From assembly GCA_037783415.1 (NCBI GenBank), contig JAZGTN010000047.1:4092001-4156000 (forward strand): DNA of 64,000 bases. The letters are read 5' to 3'. The DNA is from Leptasterias polaris. Taxonomy: Eukaryota > Echinodermata > Asteroidea > Forcipulatida > Asteriidae. Under the pieces are notes generated by a model. It saw only the letters and a list, made by a program, of their open reading frames with translations. It searched no databases and was not told the DNA's origin. Shown here piece by piece: positions 47,121 through 60,626 of this stretch (position 1 is its first letter; each line of letters begins with the position of its first letter). A program made the position numbers and the translations under genes.

Positions 47121-50100
47121 CTGTCACTTTTGTCTTTCCACCGGGAAAAACCTTCAAGTCATCTCTGACTTTCATTTTGCATTTTTCATTGATAGTTAAT
47201 TACGGGTGTCTTACTTTTTCATGATCGGAAAACCACATCTGTGTAAAGTACAATAACATCTCACTCATTTGCCTGCCGACCAGTAATAGAGTCCTTCCAA
47301 GGCCACGATTAAAGGGTGCAATATTAAATGTGGCAACAATCAATGTCGAAACCGTACAGTCTCTCATGAAATATTCACACACCCTCGCGATCGTGTCACG
47401 TCTATGTCTAATTACACCCGGTGGTTTAATCTACGCTCCGTAACGAGGAAAAAAACTCCAAGCCTGGAAAAACGAAAGTGTACTGGGATTACTCTAAACA
47501 AATTTCAAGAGCGAAATGTTCCTTTTACAGGAAAATGAGAATTAAGTCAACCACGGAGAGCTTATTAACTTTAGAAATAAGCAGGAACAATTACTATCTG
47601 AACTTGAGATTCTTCCTTAATATTCAAAGCCCAGCTAAAAATTACAAATTGTCAAAAAATGTAAAATGCTCCATTCTTACGAAATTAGAAATCAAACGTG
47701 GCCAGACTGTGAAACAGCTTAAATTAATTTCGTAAACAAAATTACTAAGCGATAATGAAAAGCCAAGTGAGCAACGACGATCAGAAAATGAAAATTTAAT
47801 AACGTCAGGGAGAGCCGGTTGAGGATCGAGGGAAAGAATGGTTAGTCAAGACAAGTGGATTATTTTTTCAATATATAAAATTTGTAAGCTACATCAGAGT
47901 AAGACCTTTACAATACATTCATCGGCTTGGACATTTTATCATTCTGAGGAGGAACAAGAAAAATGGGACAATCCCTGTATGTTATTAGCCCAGTTAATTT
48001 CTTTGATAATATCATCGAGTAACAAAGAGTACTCCAATTAAAAAAGTGCTCAATGAGAATTTTTATTTTTTGATGGGGGGGGGGGGGGGGGTAGTCAAAC
48101 AGGTTTTTGTCACTGACAGCGAAAATGACCATAACTTGTTTACAAATCATTCTGCTTTACAAATGTGCGAGAATAAAAAATGAAAATATCAAATAAAGTG
48201 CATTAAAGAAACATACAATGTATCTTCTTCTTTCTAAGTTCGCTAACCCAGCAAAAGTTATTTAAAAAGTTTATACTTCTTTGTGGCAGTCAATTATGAT
48301 GAACTGAAAGTGAAATATCAACAAAAGTATGTTGCTAAACAAAACCATCCCATTGACATAAATGCAGGCTACGGTCACCTTTAAAGGGCAGAGAGAGCTC
48401 CTTTAAAGAGTTCAGTTTACCTTTAAGTTCAGACAACAGACAAAACCATGACAGACGCAGAAAATGAAGAAGAAGAAAAAAGCATGACACAACGTTGAGC
48501 ACTGGTAAAGCAAAAGGGGACGCTAAATTTAATGATCACACTGGATTAAGATTGTTAATGGTGTCAGGCGACAGAGAAGCCAGTATTGAGAGCTACATTA
48601 TAGTGATAATCCCATCCCGTAGCTTCCCCTAACCCTCCTACCCTCCTTCCCTCCTACGCACTGACTGGAGCTCAGCTTACAAATCATGGACAAACGGACA
48701 AGCAATGTTTGCTATGTCGAATTCCGGTGCTAAATAAACAGGAAGAGAAGACAGAGGCCGACAGTCATTTTTTGTTTGTCGATTGGTTAACAGCGAAGGT
48801 ATCCCCAACAATAACAGAAATCACAACAAAAACGGTCGTTGGAAAACGTTCATGAGAATGAAACTGAACTGGTACAACAAAATTCTACAGAACATGTTGA
48901 TTGCTCATTTGTACATTTAGTGTATTCACTTGAATAAACTTTCAAATTTTATGCAGATATGTGTGTTGGTGTAATCTGTCTGCGTACATATACAAAATTT
49001 GAAGTAATGGATTTGAGTTGGATTTTTAACAACAATTCACAAATAGTAAACACACAAAGTTGTTCTCTAAACTGATCAACCAATCAAACTTTACCCAAAT
49101 CTGGGGGCAGCCATTTAGTTCATCGCCCATTCAGATCAATATAACCAAACAGATGCTGGTAGGGCAACATGTAGTCTGGTACCTATTTGGTCTTATGAGA
49201 ATCAGTGGTTATTATTGGAATCATGCACAGGGTACATGACGAGCGGTTTGACAAATCTCTACACAGCTCCTTTAACAATGAACACTACCCCTACAGTGCA
49301 GGCTTTCCCCCGTTGCTATGCAATCCACAGTACACATCACATGCCCTGGCAGCGAAAAAGGTCAACTAAATATGACCTCTAACTGTGCCCTCTGACCCCC
49401 ACATGTCCAATTCAATCAGCCGACTTCCTGGTGAATGCTGGATTCTTTTCCCAACGGAAATCCGATAGGTTGGCCGGCCAAGGGGCTTGGCTGGCTGGCT
49501 GAGACAGCACCAGTGATTCTCTACCACTTCTTTAAAAAAGGAAAATAGTTTTGTCTATCAGGGTTCACAATAGTTCAGTCTGGCGGCAGTTGTGGAAGGC
49601 AGTTTAAGTTTTTTGGGTGCAATGGATTTTTGCGGGAAGTTTACTAGAGCAGGAAGACAACTTGATTGAGCAATGAGTACTTCGGAAGTTTTTTGGGAAA
49701 AAGCCAAACTTTGGCAGCTAAAACATCATTAATTTATACCCATGTCGTCATGAAAACAGAGTTTTAGCGCAATCTAATCCTGTTCACCCAACACAAAGCT
49801 GAAAGTATTGGCTATGAAGCTAAAAGTATTGTCTTTGAACTTTGTTGTGCTAAACTGTTTTAACAAAATTCAATTTACTTTTTAACTCAGTCTATGTGAA
49901 ATAATTATAGTTTGGGTGTACGAAAACTAAACAATTTATACTGACTTTAAATGACAGATCTAAGACAAGCATTTGTTAACAAACAAAAAGGTTTTCAAGA
50001 AACAAACTGAGACTTTTCTTAAGTTTCTGTTGTCTAATTTTGACAAAATTTAAGAGGTCAGGTAATATTGCAATGTTGACCCCCCTTTCCTGTGAAATTC

Positions 50101-50790
50101 TTCCACAAACAATTTTGAAACTATACTTGTCCTTTCACATCTTGTATCAGCAGAATTTTTCTAAGAAAGCCATTTTGGACCTTGTGCTTTCCACTTCACA
50201 TCAAATTTCGACCTGAATGCACACTGTTTGCAACCTCTACGTATTAAAAGTCCATCATTTCCTCTGAAACACTGTTCTTTCTGTAGGGAACACCACATGA
50301 ACTCCCAATGTGCCATTGCCGCTCAGCGAATCTGGAAATCTCTCATTGTGACTTCCATTCACTGCGTTTTTTGCAGATGTGGCTTTTGTCATGGGTGTAC
50401 TTTTTTTTTCCCCCTCTTTTTTTCCCCAAGTATTTCCGGCGATTCTTTTGGGAATTGCTCTGGAGTAATATGTATATGTTTGCCAGATCTTGTTTCAATT
50501 GTCATTCTTATATATAGTTTTTTTTATTGGATACAACAAATAGTCAGGGCAGAAGAAAAGATGTGTTCTTGATGGATGTGTAACTGATAAACAAGTAAAA
50601 ACAATTCAAACATAAATTAAATAGTGGGGTTTTTTGTGTAAAAAAAGGGGGGGGAGAAAAAGAAACTCAAGTCGAACATAAATAAATTTGTAAATATTTT
50701 GGTCCTCACTAATCTAGAATGAATCTAACAAGGGCAAATTTTGTGGCCATTACAATTTTAAAACTGTTTTTATTTATTTTAAAATGTTGT
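47121..50790. other. No gene seen; one G tract
   Basis: Holds a run of 17 G at 48075-48091 and T-rich tracts at 50401-50430. Scattered frames of 65-114 codons show no domain or splice support. Confidence 0.4.
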
Positions 50791-50825
50791 GCATAAATTA
50801 TACCACAGGTCATTTTGGAGGGTCA
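50791..50825 (+). mobile_element. Scrap of the 5479-type retroelement tail
   Basis: GCATAAATTATACCACAGGT and CATTTTGGAGG resemble the block at about 5536-5562 (GCATTTATACCACAGGTCCT). Too short for certainty. Confidence 0.3.
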
Positions 50826-52386
50826 GCTGTCGTCAGAATTGATTTAATTAATTTATATTTATTAAATAAAAATCTACAAAACATGATAATTTAAAGAGAT
50901 TTAAAACATATGGAAGGAGTTGTTGGTGTCTTCTTTTTTTGTTGGGGGGGGGGGGGAGGGGGTTGGGGGAATAAAGTTATGTTATCAAATCTAATTTTCA
51001 TTTTTGGGGAGCTTTCAAAATCTGAGTTCATTTGTATTTGTACATTCCTGATCAAACAAATTTGTTGTTTACATTCCAACCCCATTAATTATGCCTCTTG
51101 CTTTATATACGTAAAACAAACTTCTGCAGACTTTTGTTTTGATTTTGGGGGGGGGTGTCTGTGATATTGTGTCAATTGTCATCTACATGTAGTTGAATTA
51201 ACAGTATACATGCAGTGCACTGCACAAGCCTCAGTTCCTATAAATGTTGTGCACTCTACGTTTAGATCAGGCCGTTCACATGTACTTTTTTTCTCACTCT
51301 GTCCTTCAAACGGCCATTGGGCCAGGCCATTAGCTGAGGCAGGCAAATACTGAACAGTGAACAGTGAACAGTAGGCTGTACACTCAACCCACAGTACATC
51401 GGCTTTTAGACTCGACTGTAAGACACAAAACCTGAACATAACTCTGCAAAGACATGTTACATTACTGACAGAATGGTCCGCTTCATGACAAAAGAATTAT
51501 GCAGTACAGATTAATATACTCAACTGTGGCCTTGCAACTCATACTAACATTTGAATAAATACCACTTTTAAATGATTGCTAAATCAGACAAGTTGTAGAG
51601 GATGAAAAAACATAATTGCATCTAGATTAAACACGCCCGAAAACCCCCCACCTCATATAGTAAACTGTGATACAGTTCTATGGCCGTTCACGATGCAAAC
51701 GTCCAAAGTTCATGTCGGTTCAAGTCATTTTCACAAACTGGATACATGGTTGCAAAGGAATAAATGAAAAACTAATTTGCGAAGTCAGGAACACGTGCAG
51801 TCTTGCAAACAATATAAATTAAATGAACATTCATTCAACGATAAATTAAAAATTAAATTGTGTACATGTATACTGTGCATGCCTCCCCCCTTCCAACAAA
51901 ACCTATCCATCAGCCACTATAATGAAGGTAGTTTTTATTTTTTTCCTTTTGCCTGAACCGTGCAAATGGCTTGTCTTGCCACCATTGTGGCAATCACACC
52001 CTGTGCCCTGACGTGCCGCTAGAAAGAGCCGGTTGAACTCTTCCAGTTTTGTTGTGCCGTTTGTTTCTCTTTTCGCCTTTCTATCCCCCCCTCAAGAAAG
52101 GAGCCCGCCACTCGGAACAATGCCTGCCAGGGAGAGAGCCTGACCGACTCAAAGAGCTCTTGCCTGTCCATCAAACCATTTGCACAGTGCAAACACGATC
52201 CGTGGAGACAATGCCCCCGGAATGGGCCTTTGACTGGGGCCTCTATTCACTACACACGGATCAGGAGAGCATTTGGTAACTCGAACCTAAGTAAAGCTGC
52301 ATACGCTATAGCACATCCTCAACGACTGGACTACAACCACAAGAAGAAGAAGGGGGGGGGGGGGCAAATATAAATATACAAGGGGC

Positions 52387-52548
52387 TAAAGACCTGAACA
52401 TGTTCTTGGAGAATGTCGCTGGAGAAATGGGGAAGGTGGTGTTTTTTGTAAAGCGATTCATGCCGAAGGGAACGAGGGCATTCTTCTTCCGGACCGGGGA
52501 CCCGGCAGAGTTTCTCCTGGTCACTGTCCTCGGGCTCGGGCTCGAACT
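52387..52548 (-). other. Exon-like GC-rich open stretch on the minus strand
   Basis: On the minus strand a run of 14 C followed by AG looks like a strong acceptor and opens a GC-rich stretch. Two frames are open. One reads FEPEPEDSDQEKLCRVPGPE and continues with charged residues. The other reads SPRTVTRRNSAGSPVRKKNA and has the higher GC at third codon positions. No good donor follows; the only GT at the 3' end is CAG|GTCTTT. The stretch sits between two poly-G runs (plus strand), and a plus-strand frame is also partly open, so the coding case is weak. Confidence 0.15.
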
Positions 52549-53769
52549 GGGGGGGGGGGGGGATGGCAAACAAGCATGACAGTTTCTTAAAAAGGGCACT
52601 CTGAAGGGGGTCACTGTGTTTAAACACTTCGTCAGGATGAGAACGAAGTTGAAAACAGGGCTTTCTGCCGTTGATCCCCCCCTACTTGTTCAGGACTCGG
52701 CTTTGCCACAAGACCCTCATGACAAAGACCTAATCTCACCCAAGAAAATATCCCCCTGCTTCTTAAATAAACGCACACACACGTAATGTACACAAGCCAA
52801 GATTTAGGATTAGCCTCTCACTTGCCTTTTAAAGCCTGGGCGCTACGTTTGACCAAGAGTTGAGAAAGGAAAGTTGGAGATCTTTGTGAACTGAAACTTG
52901 TCCGTAATGAGGACGACGATGATAACAAGGATGACAACAAAGCAACTTCACAACACAAGGACTGAGGAGGATGGGCTGCTTTCCAAACATTTTAAGAAAC
53001 CACTTTCTCGAGGGAAAGACCACGTCCATCTTTATCAATTCGTCTGAGCACAAAGTTCTGCTTAGCTCGGACAAATCCCACTTACATGCAGTGAAAGACA
53101 GTTTACATAATAAGTTCAGTCTAAATGTTTTGCTATGCAAATTTCCGGGACTAAATCGTTCCCTGTCTAGCATTTAAAAAATAAGCATTTACCCAATAAG
53201 CTGAAAGCTATCTCATCTACGAGTGTGTATTGTAAGTTTGTTTGTTTTTAATTTGAAAGTATTTCTTCGTCAAAACATTTTTAGACCCTTTTTTTAAATC
53301 AACATTTTGCATTCTTTTAATACATTTACTTAGAAATTCTCAGTTCATTCCTCTGCAATTATTCTGTGATTTATGTCTTTATTATCTCTTTTCCGTGAGA
53401 GAAAGTAAACAAGTGGAATTAAAAATTTACAAGATAAAGCTGGATAATTTGATTAGGGAAAGGCGATCATGACGAAACAGGAATGTTTCCCATCTGCTTT
53501 TCTAGAATTTGTGTCTCCAGATTTGATGCATTAAAAAGAGGGGACGGGGGATTTGGGCTCAGGATTTGTCAACTTTTGGGGGAAAACAAATTTGAGACGA
53601 AAGAAGAAATCTCTGATTAATATCTTAAAGCTAATTGCTACCGTTATAAAATCTAAGAACAGCAAATAACAGTTTGTTTTTAAAGTGCTTTCTGCACATT
53701 CATTGTAAATAATCTTGATCTCACAAATTGAATAAGAAGGATTGGGGCAAACTCTCTCCAACACTATTA

Positions 53770-53876
53770 TCGTCTTTGAGAAAGACTCTGCTATGGTCAA
53801 AACGTCAGGCCTTAATAATAATTGTTGCATATATACCCCAGGTTAGCTTGTTTGGTATAACATTTGCAACATCAAG
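53770..53876 (+). mobile_element. Second copy of the 5479-type retroelement tail
   Basis: CGTCTTTGAGAAAGACTCTG, CTATGGTCAAAACGTCAGGC, ATATACCCCAGGTTAGCTTG and ATTTGCAACATCAAG follow the same order as at 5479-5595, with more substitutions. Confidence 0.5.
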
Positions 53877-54063
53877 TTTATAGGAAAATTGATAAATTGA
53901 TAGCATGTTCATAAAAGTTTGTGAAGTTAAGAAATACAACAAGTAAAAGAACCCAGAACACTTATAATGGAAGAGTAAGGGTTAACCCTGGTGTTTCTGG
54001 TTCACATAGCAAGCACCCTTGTTTACAGGTTTCCTCAAGCTTAGGAGCAACAGTGCAGTGATT

Positions 54064-54252
54064 CAGCATTCTCTCTTAACAGTGGTCCGCTGGCCAAATT
54101 CACTCCAAGTGGTCCGGCTGGCTAGTTTCATGTTGAAAAGCAACCTTATTTCATTTGAAATATGAACTATTGAAAAGGCTGGCGGACAAGTGAAATGGCA
54201 AGCTAACTGGTCCTGCTGGCCAGCCAATAAAAAAGTTAAGGGGCAAACCCTG
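54064..54252. mobile_element. 189-bp hAT-like MITE
   Basis: Starts CAGCATTCTCTCTTAAC and ends GTTAAGGGGCAAACCCTG. The interior holds GGTCCGGCTGGCTAGTTTCA and AACTGGTCCTGCTGGCCAGC. It is a short relative of the elements at 59110-59496 and, at its right end, of 34937-35895. Confidence 0.7.
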
Positions 54253-56354
54253 TAAGGCATCTTTGATTTCATTACCAGAAATATATTTAACAATAATACT
54301 AACAAGTTAGGTGAAAATCATTCCATGTTTTTTGGGCTTTTTTTTTTTGGGGGGGGGGGGTTTCTTCTCTCTCTCTCTCTCTCTTTCTCTATGGTTTCCA
54401 ATAATGCCTTTAAAATTTCGCTTATAACAGCAGGCTGTAAGATTAAGAAACTGAGCCCTCATTATCTTGTTCTTTTCAAAAGTCCTTAAACAGTTTACAT
54501 AAAAAGGCAGTAACCAAGTCCTTGTGTGTGTATATAAAGACCTATTGAGCAGACCACTATCTGCTCCATGGGTCACAGCATTCAAACAATATCATCAGAA
54601 AGAAATACAAAGCCTGGTGTATTAGCAGCCTGCTTGTTATGTGCTGGTTAACAATACAGAAACCACAACCAGAGTTTCATGGAAAAGCTCTGGCAGCACA
54701 CAGGGGGGTGCTGTACTTGAAATGGACTGCCCAATTAAAAAAATAAATAGGTCAGGGGTCACGACTCAGCTGTCAATCATCCCTTGACCCACTTTGCATC
54801 TCTGGCCAAAGGTGAGGAACAGAGCCACTAGTCTTCCAGCAATTAACCACTTAGTGAGTTGAGGTTTTTTTGAAGGGGGGGGGGGGAGGTGGTTTGTGGT
54901 TGTGGAAATAAGACTTGGAGCATTTTACCATTACAAATTCTGTTGTTTAGGGGGGGGGGGGGGGATGCCCCACCTGAAGTTTGAAAACAAATTCAACCTG
55001 TTCTTTTGGGCTTTGACAAGTGGTTTTGGGAAGTGTTTCTGTAACAACATGTATCTGTGTAGCACATTTGTTATAATATGAAGGAAATATGAGGTTTTAC
55101 TGAATCTGAAAAGGCAATGGAAGTGTTCGATTGTTTAGAAAGTGTAAACAAAATAACTGAAATAAGTAACTGTTATTTATGGGGTCTACAAATGCTACTT
55201 CCTACACTTTTACAGTGATCCAAACAAAACTGTTTTCAAGATCGACAAGTGCACTCTGCTGGTATGAACTTTTATATAAACAGTGAGCTTTCCGATTAAA
55301 ACTAATAAAACAGTTTTCTTTTCTTTTCTTCTTTTTCTACACTTTGCATGCTCTTCTGAAAAGCTTCTCTTCTAAATACTACGCAACAGTTGGTAATAGC
55401 CAAGTGTCCTTTCAGAATCTCAGATATTTTCTTTGATGAGGCATCCCGCTCAAGAACTCAAGACCCCTGCCTAAGAAAGCAACCAAGACACTCCGATTCC
55501 CCCGTTCACAGCAAACGTTACTGAAGACACATCAAGTCCGGCCCTTGTGTAAAGCCAGCACAACACTCCCTCCACAGGCCGACCAAACAACTTGTGTCAA
55601 TACACGTGGACCTCTCTGGGGGTACTGCCATATCCATGAACCATGTCAATTTACCAGATAAAAATCTACATTATACAGTTTTATTTATTCTCCGTTTGTC
55701 TCTGGGTGCTAAACGATGTTGAGGGAGGCCTTACCTCGGTATATTTATTTTCAGAGGGGGGGGGAGGGTGATCTCATCCAAGTGGGAACTGCGAAGGTTA
55801 TTGTTTTTTCAAGAATTGCCCGTTGATTTTTCCACAGAACTATTTTTTATTTTTTGTCTGTGTCATCAGCAACAAAAACTGCCGGCACTTGATATAGATT
55901 GTTGAAAGGCATTGTTGAAAGGCATTGTTCGTCGGCATTGTTTGTCGCTGCCTTAACTGTGTGCACCAAATCCAGCAGTTATTATATCTGGCACATATTC
56001 GCTATTTAGATCAAATTTAATTCCTCCAGAATAGTTCCTCGTGAAACTTGGCCTTTATGGATGACACGCACACTCCGCTGATCTCATTTTAATCAAAAGA
56101 AACACAAAACATTGTGCCGTTCTACATTCATACCCAATTAACCCCCCCCCCCCCCCCCCATGGATTTATTTTTCCTAGACTGCTCGTCTTGCTTAGATTT
56201 CTTAACACACTTTCATCATTTTTTTCATTTTCTACTGCTAATTGTTTTACTGCAAGGTTAGGGTGTTATCTTTTTCTTTTCGTTTTTCTAAATTTTATTT
56301 CAACATTCACAAAATTTCAATGAGAGCAAAACAATTATTATTTAAAACACTTGA
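54253..56354. other. No gene seen; homopolymers and small tandem repeat
   Basis: G runs at 54349-54360, 54875-54886 and 54950-54964, (TC)n at 54366-54385, GTTGAAAGGCATT twice at about 55901-55926, and a run of 18 C at 56142-56159. Confidence 0.4.
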
Positions 56355-56735
56355 AGTGAGGGTGTACCTTTAGTAATTACTCTAAATATTTATGACCATA
56401 ATAACTTACTTGTTAAAGACAAAGAGCACTGGAGAGCTGTTGATATTAAAACATTATTAGCAACGATCCCCTTTGAAGTAATGTAGTTTTACAGAAAGAG
56501 GTATTTTTTCACACAACAATTTGAATCTGAGAAAGGCTTCAGGCATAAAGCCTTTCTCATGCATCTGAAAGCACACAATTCTACACAACAAGGGTGTTTT
56601 TCTTTTATTATTTTCTTGCAACTTCCATGACCAATTGAGCCTAAATTTTCACAGGTTTGTTATTTTATGCATAATGTTGGGATACACCAAGTGAGGAGAC
56701 TGGTCTTTGACAATTACCAAAAGTATACACTGCCT
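56355..56735 (-). mobile_element. Family B MITE, full length
   Basis: TTGA then AGTGAGGGTGTACCTTTAG at one end; GTATACACTGCCT then TTAA (56736-56739) at the other. It is the reverse of 41243-41590. The central hairpin TGAGAAAGGCTT/AAGCCTTTCTCA (12 bp) lies at about 56528-56559. Confidence 0.85.
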
Positions 56736-57156
56736 TTAAAACTGTCTCACTATTCATCATTTATTACAGAAACTTAAATCACCATCTATCAACTGCCCAC
56801 TTCCCTAAGCATACAAGACAACGCAAAGCAAAGCCTTAATCTATGTTAACTCCAGGCCAACTGTTTTTAGGGGGGGCATTACAAAAATGATTGTGCATTA
56901 AGTCAATTAAGATTGATTCGGCAATGCCCTCGTTCAATATTAATTAACCTGTTTAGATATTGGGCATGGATTTGGTACAGGTGTACGTCACGTGCCTATT
57001 ATACTACCCGCATTATCCACGTAGAGGTACACGGCAGCTACGTGGAACATCGCGAGAATTAAACACGGTTACGAGGTAGTGAACTGGTCAATCGAAAAAG
57101 GAGGCTGTAAATTTAAATGCCATATAAACTGGCAGGTAAACTCTGGTTTGTTTAAA
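56736..57156. other. No gene seen
   Basis: Single-copy-looking sequence with a short CpG-containing patch near 56985-57070 (GTGTACGTCACGTGCC). Confidence 0.4.
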
Positions 57157-57705
57157 GGTTTACCTTCCTAATAATAAAAGAAATTGTATGCAATTTCAAA
57201 ATTGCAAAATTTCAAACATTTCAAATATTTTCTCACTTCTTCCTTAGAGGAGCACTTCATTGTTAAAGGCGTTTATGAGTATTCATATATTATAATTCTG
57301 AGTAATGAATTCATCAAATTTATTTTTGGCCTTTTTTAATTTCCAAAAGGTTTACAAAAACCAATTGTTTTAATCCTATATGGATGTAGATACATACAAC
57401 AAAACTAACCTGTGAAAATTTCATTTCAAAAGGTGATAGCATTTTTGAGATATTGAAGAAAATCTTGAGCTGTTTTGTCCACACAGGAAGAATAATCTGT
57501 AATTCTAACACACAATCTGAGAAACATTTCACGCAGAAACGTTTCTCAGATTGAAATGTTTACTAATTCCTCTCTCTACATTCCACATTCCTTTGAAGGG
57601 AATTGTTCCTCAAATGTTATACATTATCAACAGCTGCAGTGCTTCATACTATGTAATTTTTTATGACCAATAATTTATGGAGTAATTACCAAAGGTTCCC
57701 CCCCC
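57157..57705 (-). mobile_element. Family B-related element with 17-bp central hairpin
   Basis: The right half has ATCAACAGCTGCAGTGCTTC and TGGAGTAATTACCAAAGGTT, matching the fragments at 23778 and 24856. AATCTGAGAAACATTTC (57514-57530) pairs with GAAACGTTTCTCAGATT (57536-57552) with one mismatch. The left half, from AGGTTTACCTTCC after TTTAA, is unlike other copies, so the boundary there is uncertain. A C-run and T-run follow at 57697-57725. Confidence 0.6.
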
Positions 57706-59109
57706 CCTTTTTTTTCCTTTTTTTTTATCTGCTCATTCATAGACTCCGACTACAGCAGAGCACCAAGCAATCAAGCTTTAAACTGATTTAAAGTGAACAT
57801 TTTAAGCCATTTTTTTCAATCCGCTTAGCCATCGACTACAATATTAAAACTGTAGCCAGCAACGCAGTGTCTCCATTGGTGTTAACTACTTAAACACCAC
57901 AAGGGTACGGGCAACCGGCCTTCCACGGACAACCAGTTTAGGAAAGTCAGCGTAATTTATCAATGGTCGCTGCACTGTTATATCAGTCTCGCTGATGTGT
58001 ACAAACAAATGGGAGCTCCAGTTGGTAGTTTAGGGTTAAAGGTCACGTCCATTGAGTCTTCATGCACAGCTATGTAAACAAAACAATGTGCAGGGACAAT
58101 TTAGCTATACAGTAGGGTCTTTTCCAAGCACACAGACGGTGTTTACACACAACTCCAGCGAGTAGAAAGGGTGAGGGAAGAAGGGGGAAAAAAGAAAAAC
58201 AAGGCTTAACTGGAAACTCACAACGAACTTTAACGTCTGCCTGATTGTTGATAATTAGGCATTCATGATTTTTTAAATGTGTAACGCGATTGGGGTGGGT
58301 ATGTATTCATAATTACAGTTGAAAATCTACACTGTATATTAAACACACAAAAAGGTTACATACATGTAAACTGTTACAGTAGTTGAACAATTATTGTGAA
58401 AAAAGTTGACTAGACTTTTTTTTCATAGGTGAAGTTAGAAAACGATGAAATTGTGAATCTATTTAAAATTTTCTTTTTCAATGATATTCCAACCCCATCA
58501 TGGGACGCAATTTGTAGAAACAGAGAAATGATGATGGAAAAATCCATGTCTGCTCCGAAACTAAAATAAATGTTAACTTCTATTTGCACTGGTTTGACAA
58601 ACAGCGTCAGGCAAGCCGAAAAACCTTAATGCATAAAATTGGGAAGTTGCTAGGGGCAGAAATGCGAACACATTCAAAGAAAAAAAGGGAGAGAATAGAA
58701 TGCGACGTAAAAGATTGGTGCCGTTCTCAGCGTGCCAGAAATTTAATAAAATAGAACACTTGTGCCTGCTGTGTGATTGCAGTGTCTGAGATTAAACTTT
58801 AAACAGGGTAACCAGACGAAATATCACTGTCACCTTGAACGAGAAATGCGCCAATGTATATTCAAGTGTTTTGATTGAAGAAAAGACGGTATGGCACACT
58901 TTCCTAATTGAAAGGATAGTAGAAAATCTGTAGGCAGATCACTACTCAATCCGGCTGTCTTAATTTCAAACAAGGTGTCTAGAAAATGTGAAAAATTCAC
59001 TGAAAAAGATGCAAAAATGTTTAAGAAAACAGCGGTTTTATATTTGTTATGGTTTTCGTGCAGAAATGCATCACAAAGCTGTCGTTTCAGGCAAGTCTCA
59101 TTAGAGATA
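57706..59109. other. No gene seen
   Basis: Ordinary AT-rich sequence. An 80-codon frame at 58975-59217 runs into the repeats that follow and is not credible. Confidence 0.4.
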
Positions 59110-59496
59110 CAGTGTTCTCCCTTTACGTTGGTCTGTTGGCCAAATGCCAGTTTTAAAAAGCATCAAGGACCAGTCACAATAGATCGATCCATTAAGCCCC
59201 CCCTCCTTACGAGTTGACCAATCACAGCCACGAAACCCGATCAACATTAGTGCAAAGATCACCAAACGGCTCAAATGGTGATCAGATTTCGCGGTTGTGA
59301 TTGGTCAATGAGAAATGGGTGTGGCTTAATGGATCGGTGTATTCTCTCTATGAGGTCCTGCTGGTTAGTTTAGCATTGAAAACCATCCCAATTTGATATC
59401 AAATATGGACAGGTTTGAACAAACTGGCAGACTAGTGAAAAGACAAGTTAACTGGTCCTGCTTGCTAGTCAAACATTAATTTAAGGACAATCGCTG
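59110..59496. mobile_element. hAT-like MITE interrupted by a TA-flanked MITE
   Basis: Starts CAGTGTTCTCCCTTTACG and ends AATTTAAGGACAATCGCTG. The interior GGTCCTGCTGGTTAGTTTAG and AACTGGTCCTGCTTGCTAGT match 54064-54252. Taking out 59182-59339 and one TA restores a continuous ~227-bp element colinear with that copy. Confidence 0.75.
59182..59339. mobile_element. 158-bp foldback MITE with TA duplication
   Basis: TA at 59180-59181 and 59340-59341. The arms (59182-59243 and 59278-59339) are inverted over about 60 bp, with GATCCATTAAGCC and TTGACCAATCACA in both. TA duplication is typical of the Tc1/mariner superfamily. It lies inside the hAT-like element, so it is younger. Confidence 0.85.
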
Positions 59497-60626
59497 AGAA
59501 GGTTCAAGGACTTTTCCTAACAGTAATGACAATTCAGAAAAATTAATTCACAGAATGGCGAGAGAACATCAGCAAGTCAAGCTCTCAGATAAAATTTGGT
59601 ACAACTTCATTTGTTCCCCATCAACATTCCTCTACCAGCCATGTAACTGTTTAAAAACTACTATTATGTGAGCACTTTACATCAAAGTATACTCTAAACT
59701 TTCTTTTCATTCAATCTGACACCTGTTGTAATAATTGTTTTCTACAGTCACGATATTGATTGAAATGGAAGAAGTATACTGTAGCTTAGAGTTACAAGAT
59801 ACACAATATAAGAGCAAGTGCAGCTGATTTCAAAACTCGTGTAGAATCTTCCTTTAATGAGAAGGTGGACAACACCACCCAGAAATTGACAATATTTTCT
59901 AATCTTGAGTGTTTCGTGGCATTTTAGTGGAGAGTCTATCTGGTCCGAATTCAAGACACCATTCTTGGAGACTAAGAAAGCTGTAGTCTACCCGCGCTGG
60001 TCACAGCCCGTGGGCAGTGCACGTGACACCGGGTGGATAACGTTAGCGTAGCGACAGACAGAGTGTCAATGTCAGATGACGACTGTCACGAGGCGCAGTG
60101 ATAGGTGAGACGTCTGGCTATGCTTAAGCACCAGGTGTATTGGATGGAATGTACTTGATTCATCAACGCCAAAACCGAAAAGAAAAAAAAACCTTGGCAG
60201 TTCAGGCAGTTTTTTTATGAGCCGTATTTCTTACTTTCTCTCTAAAAACTGAGAGGACGAGGCGAACACGGATAACAAAAGGCTTCCATGAAGTTGAGAA
60301 ACCGTAGTTTGATTTGACACTGAAGGTGTTGATTTAGTTTCAAACACACATAAATGTGTTTAAGATTTGTTTTATGATAAACAATCTTTAAAAAAAATAT
60401 CAATACAAATTATAGACAAATCTTAAAATCTGTGTACACAAATATTAGGGGAAAGCGATTATCACAAGACCAAAATAACCCAATATATCGACTAACGAAT
60501 CATGCTTTGAGGCTCTTAAGACTCAAGAGTCTGCCTCAAAACTGTAAATACCGCACAAAATGATACATCTACAATTTCATAAAATGATCAGTGAAGAGAA
60601 GTTGAAAATTTGAAAACTTTGCTTAC
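59497..60626. other. Probably intron downstream of the minus-strand exon
   Basis: If the exon at 60627-60736 is real, this stretch starts with its donor at 60626 and is intronic. No further exon or repeat was recognised in it. Confidence 0.35.

Larger units (their letters stand above)
50826..54063. other. No gene confirmed; G tracts and short repeats
   Basis: G runs at 50944-50956, 51147-51155, 52352-52364 and 52549-52562. GAACAGT is repeated three times at about 51353-51373. 52040-52280 is GC-richer with a pyrimidine stretch and CTCAAG|AAAGG acceptor-like site and a TTTG|GTAACT donor-like site, but no frame stands out. The retroelement tail at 53770 is listed separately. Confidence 0.35.

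Noticed and set aside
46861..47199. Frames in both family D copies that encode similar peptides (VTCDITCLQKSHRA)
   Set aside because: The similarity comes from the duplicated DNA of the repeat, not from a conserved protein; stops and frames differ around it.
52099..52275. Plus-strand exon-like interval with acceptor and donor-like sites
   Set aside because: Two frames are open and neither continues convincingly across the downstream G tract; the peptide is unremarkable.
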